A stretch of 64,000 bases of DNA from contig JAPEHQ010000006.1 in assembly GCA_027405735.1 (NCBI GenBank), positions 2,604,001-2,668,000 on the forward strand, in the 5' to 3' direction. The DNA comes from Mucor racemosus. Lineage: Eukaryota; Mucoromycota; Mucoromycetes; Mucorales; Mucoraceae. The position numbers were made by a program, and so were the translations under genes. The notes beneath the pieces are model-generated. The model worked only from the letters and a program-made list of their open reading frames with translations, ran no database searches and was not told the origin of the DNA. This document shows positions 47,501 to 59,300 of this stretch, one piece after another. How positions within the stretch are numbered: position 1 is the first letter of the stretch; the number at the start of each line of letters is the position of its first letter.

Positions 47501-50500
47501 CCACTTGGACTGCATCTACATTGGTTGCCATGTCTTATGATGCTTCTTCTTCAAATGATATGAACGCTCAACAAAAGACTGAATTGATTCAAGTTAGAAA
47601 GTACGTCTTGGAAGCTGTAGTCAGATCTTTAAAGGAAGCTATTGCTTCTTCAGAAACTGCTTCTATCAAATACAGTAAATATCTTGCTTTAGCAGATCTT
47701 TGTCATCGTATTTTGAATGCTAGACCTAATGTAGGCTCTTCTATTCCTCGTTCTCTCGGTGGTGGACAAAACAATGCTACCAATTCTGGCAATAACAAGG
47801 AGGACACTGCTTTGAGTAATGCTAAAATCATGTTGGATAAAAACTTCGTAGCTATTTTGACATCGGCAATCAGTGATGTTGATATCAACTATCCTCATTC
47901 AAAAACCATCTTGAATTCCATGTTGAGACCTCTTGAACAGTTGACTAAATTGGCCATCAAAACAGATGATAACTCTGATAATGACGATGAGGATCATGAT
48001 AAAATGGATACAGCCGAAGAAGGTATGCATGTCCCAAGTACACCTGCTGCTGAAGGTGAAGAAGCTCCTGATCTCTACAGAAATTCTGCCTTGGGCATGT
48101 TTGATGCTGGAAGTGTTATCGATGATGAAGAGTATAACAGTGGTGAATATAGCGACATTTTTGGCTCTTCTGCAGATGAGGAAGAAGAGTAAGTATCAAT
48201 ATCTATGTGTAATATAACCAATTGATTTATAAATGTATTATATTTAGTTTTGATGAGCAAAGCGGAAGTGATTTGTCAGACATGGATGAAAGTGAACAAG
48301 ATAACGATGATGGTGATGTCGGCTTTGATTCAGATGAGATGGATGAAGATGATCTTCCTGATGATATTGATGCTGAAGCTCAACTCATTAGTGACGAAGA
48401 TGATGAAGAGGAAGAAGGAGGTCGTGAATTAACATGGCATTTAGAAGACATTGAGGAAGAACCTGGAATCGTACATGCTGAAACTGTTATTGATACAGGT
48501 GATGAGCATGATGAACCTAATCATATCAGACATTTATCAGATCCTTATGAAGAGGTACACTATTTTGTCGCGTGTATTTGCAATATTATTCACATTTAAA
48601 ATTACTAGGAGGATGAAATGGACGCTTTATCTGATTTTGATGATGCTTCAGAAAACTTGGATAATGATTCAGACAATGATTTGGCTGATGGCATGATTTT
48701 AGATTCGGAAGATCTCGATACACCATTTTTACCAACTGATTTACATGATGATTTGGTTATGGATGGTGATGAATTCGAAAGACCTCGTTCAATTATACCT
48801 GCTGGATTTAGAAGACGTTTCAATAATGGCAGACGTAATTTATTAGAAGGAGGTATGTTTTGGAATAGATTTATAATTATTGTCCCTAAATAACAATATT
48901 TCATTTGCATTAGTGGGTAGATCATTCAGAAATCAAGGCAACGCTCAAGGCCAAGAAGATGTTATCACGCATCCTTTATTATCCAACAATACTGGTAATC
49001 AAAATACAGGTGACAATGCTTCTCGTAGTATGGTCGATGAAACATTCTCTCGTAGAAGCCATGGTCCAGGTTTAAGTAATTGGCAAGATTTTGAAGATAT
49101 CATTGGAGGCAGTGCCGTTCGCATGTTGGAAGATCTTTTAACTCAATCTCCATCTGCAAATCAAGGCGGTCCATTGCGAGTTGATGTTCAATCAGGACCA
49201 GGTGGTGTTTTACGTACATTTGAATTTGATAGAGTTCCACATTTAACAGGTATGGGTGGGCATACACGTAGCTTCAATACTGCAATTGGCGCTCTTGGCT
49301 CTTCCAACGATCAAGTTCAAGAAAGTTTAGCTGTTTTACATGATTTCCAACCCATGTCATCCGGAGAACGTTGGAATCAAGAAGGTCGTATGATGTATGG
49401 TCCTAATCTTAGTGATAAAGCCTTGAAACTTGTCAACAAATTACTCAACATTTTAACACCTATTGCTATTGAAGATGATAAAAAGGCTCGAGCTGAAGAA
49501 GAAAAGAAACGTCAAGAGCAAAGACGTAAAGAAGAAGAAGAACGTCGTAAAGCTGAAGAAGAGAAATGGCGTCTTGCTAAAGAAGCTTCAAAGGCTAAAG
49601 CAGAAGCTGCCGCGGCCGCGGCCGCTGCCTCTGCCTCTGCAAGTGCTGCTCAAGTTGAATCTTCAACATCTGCAACTGAAACAACTGCTGTTGGCGAAGC
49701 ACAACCTCAATCTGATCTACCTGTCGAAACTAATCCTGAAACAGAAAATGCTACTACCGATACTTCAGGTACTTCCTCAAATGCCGTTGCTGATGCTGAG
49801 CGAACCATTGTTACTATTCGCGGTGAACCTGTTGATATTTCAGGCACTGGTATTGATAAGGAATTTTTGGAAGCATTGCCTGATGAATTGAGAGAAGAAG
49901 TATTAAATCAACATATGCGTGATATACCTGCTCCTGCACCACCAGTCGAAGATGATTCTATTAGTCCTGAATTTTTGGATGCTCTTCCTCCTGATATTCG
50001 TCAAGAAGTTATTCGTCAAGAGGCAATTGAGCGTGAAAGACGTGAAAGACATAATAGACAGGTACCTACAAATACTCCAGTATCTGCTACTACTCCTGGA
50101 AGTACTGGCGCTACTAATGCTGTAGCAACATCTGGTAAGTTTTTGGTTAGTTTTTCATACATTTACATTGCTTTATTCATGCATCTTTTTATAAATTAGA
50201 TGATGTTACCACATCCCGTAGAAGACCTGCTCCAGCTGAAGATGATACAAAGACCCCTAAGAAAAAGGCCAAGGCTCGTCGTCAAGATGGTGCTGCTCAG
50301 TTAATCGAGAAATCACAACTTAGTACATTGGTCAGATTATTATTTGTTCCTCAAACTATCTCCAAATCATTGTTGAATCGATTGCTTCTCAACTTGTGCG
50401 AGAACAGTAAAACTCGCGGTGATCTTTTATCTTATCTTGTATGTGTACTTTATGATGGAAACAATGATTTGGCTTCTGTCGATAGTAGTTTTGCTCTCCT

Positions 50501-52941
50501 CTCTTCTGGCAAGAGTGGTAAATCAAGTCAATCCAAACCTAGCAAGAATAACATCAGTAGTAATAGCGGTACAAATACTAATGCAACTGTTACTGATAAT
50601 GTGCCCAACTTTATCGCTCAACGTTGCTTGGAAGCTCTCACTTATATTGTTTCTTGCAATGAACAATCCATGACATATTTTTTGACTGAAAGTGAATCTT
50701 TGGTTAGCTTGAAGCGTTCTTCATCCAGTAGAAAGGGCAAGAGTAAGGAAAAAGTACCTAATAGTTGGAACAAATATCCTATCCTTGTATTGATGAGCTT
50801 GTTGGATCGACCTGTATTCATTAATAACTCTACTTTGATGGAACAATTAATGGATTTGTTGTCAACCATGTGTCGTCCATTCCCCATTTTGGTAAAGAAG
50901 TATCAAGAAAAGGTTGAAAATAAGCAAAAGGATCCCAATTTATCTGAAAGACCCATGCCAAAGCCTCCAACTATTCCAGATTATTACCTTAAATTGGTTG
51001 TTCATGTATTAACAAATGGTGAATGTTCTAGCAAGACTTTCCAATATACATTGAATGCTATTTCTCATTTATCTGCGTTGGATGGTGCTCAACAAACAAT
51101 TGTTAATGAACTTGTTGAAGATGCTAAACAATCAGGTACTCAAATTTTGAGGGATCTTGAAAGTTTGTTGGATGTATTGAAAACAGCAATGACTGGTACA
51201 GATATTAATAGTACTATTCTTGCTCCATTCGCTGCTGCTACTTCTTATCAAGCCAAGTTATTGCGTGTATTGAAAACTTTAGATTACATGTTTTCTCGCA
51301 AAAATGCTGCTACAACAACTGAAAATAAGGCTAGCAATGAACTCCTTCAAGCAAAGAATGAAAAGCGTATGCTTCAAATATATGAAGATCTTAACTTTTT
51401 ACCTTTATGGAAGAACCTTGGTAAATGTCTGTCTGTTATCCGTAAAAAGGAAGATTTGATCAATGTTGCCACCGTTTTATTACCTCTCATTGAATCTTTT
51501 ATGGTTGTCTCTAAATGTACTGCTGAAAAGGGCCAAAACAATGTGTATGAAAAGGTAGCTACACCTGCTATTGAGCAACAACTATCTCTGTCATCTGCTT
51601 CTCCCGAGTCCTTTTTCTTTGTATTTACAGAGAAACACAAGAAAGTTTTGAATATCATGGTGCGCAATAACCCAACACTCATGAGTGGATCGTTTGCTTT
51701 ACTGGTTCGTAATCCCAAGATGCTTGAATTTGACAATAAGCGAAACTATTTTGTTCAACAGTTACACAAACGTACAACCCCTCGTGAGAATTATGCCATG
51801 TTGCAGTTAAATGTTCGTCGTCAATATGTGTTTGAAGATTCATATCATCAACTTCAAGGTCGTACTGGTGAAGAGATCAAAAATGGTAAATTAGCTGTTC
51901 GGTTCTATGACGAAGAAGGCGTCGATGCTGGTGGTGTTACTCGTGAATGGTTCTCTGTATTAGCTCGTCAAATGTTTGATCCTAACTATGCTCTTTTCAT
52001 TACTTCTGCAGCTGACAAATTAACTTATCAACCTAACCGTGATTCTGCTGTCAATCCAGATCATTTAAGTTTCTTTAAATTTGTTGGTCGTGTTATTGGA
52101 AAAGCTATTTATGATGGTCGCTTGTTGGATGCTTATTTTACTCGTTCATTCTACAAGCATATTTTGGGACGTACCGTTGATTATCGTGATGTTGAAGCAT
52201 TAGATCCTGAATATTACAAGAGTTTGGTTTGGATGTTGGATAATGACATTACTGATATCATTGATTTGACATTTAGTATTGAAACTGACTTTTTTGGTAC
52301 CAAAGAAACCGTTGATTTGAAGCCTGATGGCAGAAATATTCCTGTAACTGAAGCTAATAAGCATGAATATGTTGCATTAGTTACTGAACAAAAGTTGACA
52401 ACTGCAATTAAAGATCAAATCAATGCTTTTGTACAAGGATTCCATGATGTTATACCTGCTCCCTTGATTCAAATCTTTAATGAGCAAGAATTAGAGCTTT
52501 TGATTTCTGGTTTACCTGATATTGATATTGATGATTGGAAGAATAATACAGAATATCAAAGTTATAACTCTTCATCTCTTCCCGTTCAATGGTTTTGGCG
52601 TGCAGTCAGAAGTTTCGATCAAGAAGAACGAGCTAAATTACTTCAATTTGCTACTGGTACTTCAAAGGTACCTTTAGAAGGTTTTAGCCAACTTCAAGGT
52701 TCGAGTGGTGTACAAAAATTCCAAATTCATAAGGATTTTGGTGGAGAGAATCGTCTTCCATCAGCTCACACATGGTAAGTTTATTAAATCAATTTTAAAA
52801 TGAGTTTTATAACTAATCAATATCTCTTTGTTCTATAGTTTTAATCAAATAGACTTACCCCAATATGATTCATATGAAAGCTTACGTGCTAATCTTTTTA
52901 AAGCAATCAACGAATGTTCAACTGGTTTTGCTTTTGCATAA
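41390..52941 (+). CDS. TOM1: Giant HECT-type E3 ubiquitin ligase, Tom1/HUWE1 family
   Basis: This enzyme passes ubiquitin from an E2 to excess histones, ribosomal proteins and other substrates (family knowledge). Eleven exons (41390-41431, 41493-41789, 41857-42322, 42407-42513, 42569-42967, 43021-48188, 48248-48554, 48609-48852, 48914-50134, 50200-52774, 52839-52941) give 3,642 residues; yeast Tom1 has about 3,270. The N-terminus is armadillo-like DUF908/DUF913. A UBA domain lies near 1254-1293 ([20 protein letters not shown]). Long acidic segments follow (about 1330-1370, 2235-2400). A charged Glu/Arg/Lys coil and an Ala run precede two ubiquitin-binding-motif-like repeats ([17 protein letters not shown] near 2657 and [17 protein letters not shown] near 2695). 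The HECT domain spans about 3281-3642 with [28 protein letters not shown] and LPSAHTCFNQIDLP; Cys3609 is catalytic. The last intron splits that Cys codon (TG/T). Confidence 0.97.
42375..42402 (+). repeat. T28 tract forming the polypyrimidine tract of TOM1 intron 3
   Basis: There are 28 consecutive T immediately before the GTAG acceptor. It is both a splice signal and a likely length-variable locus. Confidence 0.9.
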
Positions 52942-53496
52942 TTCATTCATTATCTTTTTTTTTTTTTTTTTTTTTGTTTTGTTTTGCATTCTACATTTTC
53001 ATATCATTTTTTAACAATAAAATGTAAAGAATTTTCTTTTATTACTTTAGATTATGTCTTTTGTTTCAGGGATTATCCTTGCTTGAAAATTATCTACATC
53101 TCGATTAGAAGATATGCTATGTAAACACCAAGATCTGTGCTACATTTACGTATTTTTTTTTATATATATACCTACAGTATATATACGAAAATAACAGATG
53201 GAACATGCAAAATGTATTTAAAGTTTTTCTTTTTTTTTTTGCGGATTTTGTTGATATAAATTCCAACTATTATTCTTTTGTATACATTTATTCAAAACAA
53301 AAAAATACTAGGTGATACTTTACTTGTGCATTCGTATTGTAGCGAGTTATTTTACATAATTACTTTGCTCTGAATACATGTGAAAATTTTTTAATAACAA
53401 GCAATTATTCAGAATGTGATGAATCATTATAAATTGAAAAGAGATTTCGTACAATAGTTACAGCTTTTTTTTTTATTATTATTATTATATTACAAT
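52942..53496. other. Convergent intergenic between TOM1 and the SET gene
   Basis: It carries T-runs (about 52948-52974 and 53230-53240), an AATAAAATG polyadenylation-like signal at about 53017 and a (TTA)n run near 53475. No gene is seen. Confidence 0.55.
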
Positions 53497-54134
53497 TTAA
53501 GCATTACGAGTATGAATAAGTTCCTTGATATGGTTACTTAATTCAAACTTGTTTAGGGACTCTGTAGGAAGATATTGGGCACCTTGAACAGTTTCAATGC
53601 ACTAAATTTCAGAGCATTAATTTTTTTTCTTTTTTTTTCATAATCTTAGGGTTGTATATTTACCTTTGATGAACCACACCAGCAAGAAAATGGTTGAGCT
53701 ATATATCATAGATTTGTTTAACATATTTTTTACTCAATATACCAAACACATCACTTACCCATATCCCATTCAGTTGAAGGGTAGAAAAAGGTTAATTCAT
53801 CACCAGCAGCAAGATCTCTTGTAGCAGAAACAACCATGCGATCAACATCCATAAGAGTAGATGGATTACAAGAATGATTCATGAAAACAAGATCACTATT
53901 CAATTCAATGTGTTCTGTTTTAGAAATTTGAACAGTAGAATAACGTTTTGAACCAGGAGTAAGACCTTCTAATGTTGCAATGACAGCTCCTTTGGCAAAT
54001 GCACGCTCAGCGACAAGTTTGGAAGAGAATGATTCAGGTGGACCTTGACGAACAACCTTAAAATCCTCAGGATGAGTAGGCTTACCATTGACAATGATAT
54101 CGCCGTTGTAGTTTTCAGGAATAGTATTAGGCAT
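53497..54134 (-). CDS. Small SET-domain protein with post-SET motif
   Basis: Three exons on minus (53759-54134, 53664-53698, 53497-53601) give 171 residues. The core is a compact SET fold: AERAFAKGAVIATLEG (SET-I start), LVFMNHSCNPSTLMDVD with the NHSCNP cofactor signature, then RDLAAGDELTFFYPSTEWDM with the ELTFFY block. After two introns a post-SET-like CWCGSSKC follows, then GAQYLPTE. The protein is far shorter than histone methyltransferases with pre-SET regions and is typical of small fungal/bacterial SET proteins of unknown substrate; methyltransferase activity is inferred. It is convergent with TOM1. Confidence 0.85.
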
Positions 54135-55523
54135 GTTAGAATATATAAGAAAAAAGATGTTTACACATGTAATAGAAGTGGAAATGTTGTAAGAGTTTAT
54201 ATAGACATTTATTAGGTTATTCTATGATTGGTTATCACTCTAAATCAAACTGAACCGGGAGCATTTCTTACATCATATTGGCTGGTAACTGGTTACTAGG
54301 AACACAACCCCACACAGAAACTTATAACTAATATGTTAAATAATGAATCACTCCGATTCCTGTATGTCATCCTATATAAAGGTTACATTATTAACTTTTA
54401 AAGCAATAGCTTTACTTTATTTAATGATTTTATTGCATTTATTGGTACACAAATGCTATTTAAGAGTTACACCGTGTTAACAATGTTTTTTTTTTTTTTT
54501 GTCTAATTACCCAAGATTCAGATGTTGTAAAGTTTGGAAAATATATGTTTATAATAAGTTTTATGTTGCTGTATATAAATCATACGAATATCCATACAAT
54601 TCTTTTAAAAGACCTTGGCATTAAACATTTTATATAGATTCGAACGATCTTTCTTGGATAACCAAACATCTAATATCGGTATTCAGTTTGATATTGAGTA
54701 AAAGTTATAAATTATCGTTTATATGCGAAAATGGACAGTATTTGGGATATTATGTGATACATTGTATACTAAATTTATAGAGTAACCTTCTAAAGATTTG
54801 CACACCATAAACAAATGTAAAATCGTTTACGAGTATTGTTAAATGATAAACAGTTATTGTAATTTTGTAAAGATTCTTCAAAAATGAGCACTGTATGCAT
54901 AGATTAATGCGAGATTAAGCTTTGAAATCATCTAGTTTCATCCATCTCTATTGACTTTTGATTAAATCGCATTGATAAATACAACTATAACACATAAATT
55001 TGCTTGTATCTCACTTCCCTAAATGGCCTGATCATACTAATTAGCAACATTAAAATAGTATGTGTGATGTTTAATAATTGAAAATGTATACGTCTCGTAT
55101 GTTAAAAGTTTGTACAAATTCGGTTATTAATTGTTATTGAGAAAATGCTGTCTGTGCATGCTATCTAAGACCTCAATATAGAAAACCGCCTAAAAGTAAA
55201 TGTCGTTACTCATAGGTACTGTATTATAATTTATCTATTTAAATGGAATGAAGATTACCGAGAATAAAGTCATTTATTTTATCCTCTCAAAGGTTGTTCA
55301 ATTCATAGACATAGTAGTATTTTTATAATTACAACTTAATGATTTGACTTAAATCAGTTCATCATTGCCCATTTGATGTAGTTTCTATCATCGTATACAT
55401 GACAACATACATTCAATATTTCGCATTATAAATGTTTCATTGAGGCATTATGGTACAGTGCAACTCATCTCTACTACTACGGGTAGCACTTTACCGCTTG
55501 TGACAACAACAAGAGTACCGAGA

Positions 55524-55563
<40 letters not shown>

Positions 55564-56156
55564 CATATGCAGATGCCGAATATATAATTACGAGCTTCCA
55601 TCCCTAATAAATCATAATTCTAAAAGAAATTAACAGGGTTACAATGCACAAGTCTCCAAAGGTATGAGACTCGAAAGTCAAAAATATTTGCCACGTATAT
55701 AAGGTACAAAAGCCCACCTTCCATTACTAACGATTGACATCCAGGTTGAGAATATTTGGCATTGTAATTATCAATGATAATATTGGATAGTAGGTACTAT
55801 TTTGATGCAATTCTAAATTTCAGTGAAGCAATTCTTTCATAAATAGTACCCAAGCATTTAACATTGCTTCAGCTACAAAATTCATCTAATGGAGAAAGGG
55901 CGGTTACTATAGTAATTATTGCTTAAATTTGAATCATTCAAAATGGCCAGCTTAAAATTGAGGAACTGCATTTGAGATGAAAATAGTTCGAGAAAATACT
56001 AAGTATTGCAATAATGATTATTAAGTAAAGTCTAGTTTATTTTCTATTCTCTACCAGAATATTTTTTAGATGGGTTTGAAGACTTTTTTTTTTTATAAAT
56101 TCGATAAAACCAGTTTTCACGGAATAAAAATTGGTGATTGGAAAGCTGGTATGCTT
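54135..56156. other. Gene-free AT-rich stretch
   Basis: This includes the SET gene promoter and a long stretch without ORFs. An A34 run lies at 55527-55560. I found no family A, B or D homology here. Confidence 0.5.
55527..55560. repeat. A34 homopolymer
   Basis: There are thirty-four consecutive A, preceded by AGAGTACCGAGATGT. It could be the tail of a retroposed RNA, but no clear tRNA-like or 5S-like body or target duplication was found. Confidence 0.9.
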
Positions 56157-56222
56157 AGCATTGTTATCAAGCCAGATTTTGCCAGCCAAATTTACTAGTA
56201 CAAGCTCGGCTCGAGAACATCC
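56157..56222 (+). repeat. Short palindromic element, degraded copy
   Basis: It runs AGCATTGTTATCAAGCC ... GGCTCGAGAACAT around the shared core TTTTGCCAGCCAAATTTACT. It is the same family as 30914-30985. Confidence 0.5.
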
Positions 56223-56819
56223 ATAGGTATACAACATTAAATTCATATGATAGTGCTCATTAGCGGCTATGTAACGGATTTCGTCTCGTCAAGAAATATT
56301 GATTTTCATAGAAAGAATTGAGGTTAAATAAGTTTCTTTTAAAAGAAAATTACGCAAAATCACGTACAATATTCATGCCTTCTGAGCACCTAAAAAAAGA
56401 TTGGGGACCAAAAACAGTAAAGAAAAACTTGAATAAATTCAGGTAAAATAGTGCCACAGCTTTAAACAAATACTCAATCTGTAGATAGTTCTGTTCTGTG
56501 TCGTATGAAAATAAAATATTTAAGAAAAATATCTTCAAAATCTACACAAATCGATTCAGAACCAAAAACTGAACCTAAAACATTTAAACCGCAAAACTTG
56601 CTATACATTTTCGTCAGCTATTGAAACTTCAAGTTTTTAATTTAATTCTGAACATTTTTAACTACTTTCACATTGAAGCTTAGCTGAGTGTGAGTATCTG
56701 TTTACTTAATTATACAGTATATAGTCATATTCAAAATCGGAGCTTGGGCATTTTTATATAACTAATCCCATATTTACCACTTCATAGGATATACATTAAG
56801 CACTGCTAAACAGATATAA

Positions 56820-58084
56820 CTTAGTCGCATTATGCTACTTATTCCTAAATTTATTTTATATCTCTCGAAGGACTCAAAAACAGGTAAAATTCATTGTTTT
56901 TCCCATAAAAACTAGGTCTCATTTTTCATCCCTACTCTACTTTTTTTTTTCACTAAATAACACCAAGGAAAATTATATGCCAATGTACCTGAGATGCTCA
57001 AGTTTAATTGGAAAACAATTATCTAGAAATATTCTATTTTCTGCAGTCAATATAACTTTTTCAGTGATAATGTTTTAGGTTCTTACACGTATTTTATTGA
57101 TAAAAATTAAAAACTTTGAGGTTTCATATCTCTACGAAAAATTAAGCTATATTAACACACTGTAATAATAAAACTTATTTCTTTTGTAGCACTCTATAAT
57201 ATATTTTAATATAAAAGTATTCTGAGCATTTTTATTTTTTTTTTCATTTTTTTGACATTTTTGTAGTAGATTTCAAAATGTTTATTAAATTGAGCAGTAT
57301 TTTTTTTTATATTCAGTTATCAACCTCGTTGAGTTTTCTCGGAACCAATTTAGTTTTTTTCAAAATATTGATTTTTCGTGGAGATATTCTCAAAAATGTC
57401 TATGAAGAGATACCTTCGATTCTAACATCAATATTTCCCCTTTATACCCTTATCCCAAATTCTGAATTTGAAAAAAAATTGACAAAAATCTCGGTTTCTC
57501 TACGAAAAATTTACCTAGAAGGTTTATCGATAGCTGGATTGATCGATAATTTTTTTGCGCATCATATCCATACTTATATCTAAAATATGCTTATAAAAAG
57601 TGATGTGTATCTTCAAAAAAACCTTCAAAATCTGAATCATATTTTACGCAAAATTTAATGCGAAACATTTGTTTGAATTTTGTTCAGGTGGATACAGAAT
57701 TGAAAACTGTACACAAATCATTTAATACGCTTGTTCAATTTATTTTGAAGCTTAAGAGTTATTAAACGATTTTGTTTTTTGAATCATTTTTTGATCATTT
57801 TTTTTTCAAATTTGTTTTGAACTCAGTTAGCATAGACTGCAAGCTGTACAATGAACAATTTTTTTGATTATATCGACGAAAAATCGGTATTTTTTGCTGA
57901 AACAAAAAATGCAGAGTAGTTTTCAGGTGGATCTATCTTGTGAATACAAAAAAATTGACATTTTAATTAAGTGCTTAATTTTTTACAATCGATTTTACGT
58001 CAATTTTGGTTTCTTCTGTTAGGCCAGTGCACTTATAACCTGGTACTTAACTCTTTCATTTTGGGATAGGTATCAATGAACCCT
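56820..58084 (-). repeat. Dispersed repeat family A, copy A4 (truncated)
   Basis: In reverse complement it aligns with the body and distal end of A2 and A3 (CGCATTATGCTACTTATTCC, ATTTTTCGTGGAGATATTCT, AGCATAGACTGCAAGCTGTA). It ends at GGTATCAA, the very point at which A3 is deleted, and is fused there to repeat B2. The end module is missing. Confidence 0.75.
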
Positions 58085-59150
58085 AGTGTTATATATTTTC
58101 AGGTTTGATAAATAATACTTAAAGAAGAATATAATTAAAAGAGAATGAGTAATGAATCAGTTCTTCAACTGTGTTTAGATATACGAAATAAAGACTAAGA
58201 ATTAAAATCAGAATTCAATATATTTATTGCGTATATTTCTTTAGAAAAAATAAGATGAGATCTAATCAAATGTATAATGGGTCGTGTATTTATATGTTTT
58301 AAGAGCGCGGATATAGGATGGATATCTAGGTTGACCAGAACCAGTAACCGCAAGAGATCCAAAGATAAGTATATACAGAATATTCTTGATCGAATAATAG
58401 ACTTAAAGATTTTTCTACATCAGGTATCAGTTTATGTAGAATGTCCCATACCTATTCCTAATTGGCTGATTCTTAAATACTATCCTAACCCTTGGGTTAA
58501 TTGCCACAAAACCACTCCTACCTATTCCCAATGTTGAAATAAAGTTTACAGCATCATTTACCATATCTCCCACATCTATGACCAAGTCTGGATCATCCAT
58601 TTATAACTCTAAGTGAATGATGCTATCTTTCCTATCTCCATTATGTAATCCATAATGCCCGTTAATCTAGTCTATCCTAAACAAACTGTATAATAAAAAA
58701 AAAGGTATCATTTATTTAGAATAAAAGTATGGCATTTTGTATTGATTTGACATTGAGATTCCGATATGTAATTTAAGGCGCTATTAAACCATTAGATCTC
58801 TTTAATACATAGTAATTTATGGATTGAAATGGATCAATCATCATTTAACCGTTCTTGCAGAGCTTGTGAGTTGCCTTGTTTCAATGCTGCGCTAGATGTG
58901 CTTGGATATTGATCTGATAGCTACTTGATTGATTAACCGTTGAAATAAAATAATATGGTGTCATAATTGAGGTCCAAGCGTTCTTGGTAATTTCTGGATA
59001 AAATTAGTACGCTAGGAGCTTCTTATATTCGATGTCAAGGCTTTACACTTCGATACATCTCGTACAGTAGTCGACAGATTGTAAGATCTATTGATACTGT
59101 AGAAGAAGGTGATAAAGTATGATACTTGGTTGAATACAACACTTAGAGGG
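58085..59150 (-). repeat. Dispersed repeat family B, copy B2, interrupted by a solo LTR
   Basis: It is collinear with B1 (28000-28540) once 58172-58683 is removed. The minus frame intact in B1 (28165-28356) is here broken by frameshifts, although QSSSYQ and neighbouring blocks remain readable. Confidence 0.7.
58172..58683. mobile_element. Solo LTR of a further family (512 bp), TSD AACTG
   Basis: It starts TGTTTAGATATACG, ends GTCTATCCTAAACA (7-bp inverted ends TGTTTAG/CTAAACA), and is flanked by AACTG at 58167-58171 and 58684-58688. B1 shows the uninterrupted target (TTAACTGTATAATAG). No internal domain of its parent element occurs here. Confidence 0.88.
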
Positions 59151-59227
59151 AATATATATCGCCTTTAAAGAAATTTGACCGAATTTGACTCAATATTATG
59201 ACTACGGCCGAACTATTATGCTTCCCA

Positions 59228-59288
59228 TGGGCATAATGATCTGCACAGATGGGTAGAATAAAAAATTTTGTGCAGATCATTATGCCCA
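59228..59288. repeat. Perfect 20-bp foldback
   Basis: The arm TGGGCATAATGATCTGCACA (59228-59247) and its exact complement (59269-59288) are separated by a 21-nt loop. It is the strongest perfect hairpin I noticed in the window. It could be a foldback element or two facing copies of a repeat end. Confidence 0.8.
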
Positions 59289-59300
59289 GATGAGCAGAGA

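Noticed and set aside
49463..49891. Plus frame of 142 codons within TOM1 exon 9
   Set aside because: Alternate-frame shadow over the charged coil and Ala run; the TOM1 frame is continuous here.
55440..55560. SINE with A34 tail
   Set aside because: No A/B box pair or target duplication could be shown; only the homopolymer is kept as a feature.
56037..56538. Short minus frames near 56.0-56.5 kb
   Set aside because: No domain, and they overlap a palindromic repeat; random frames in AT-rich DNA.
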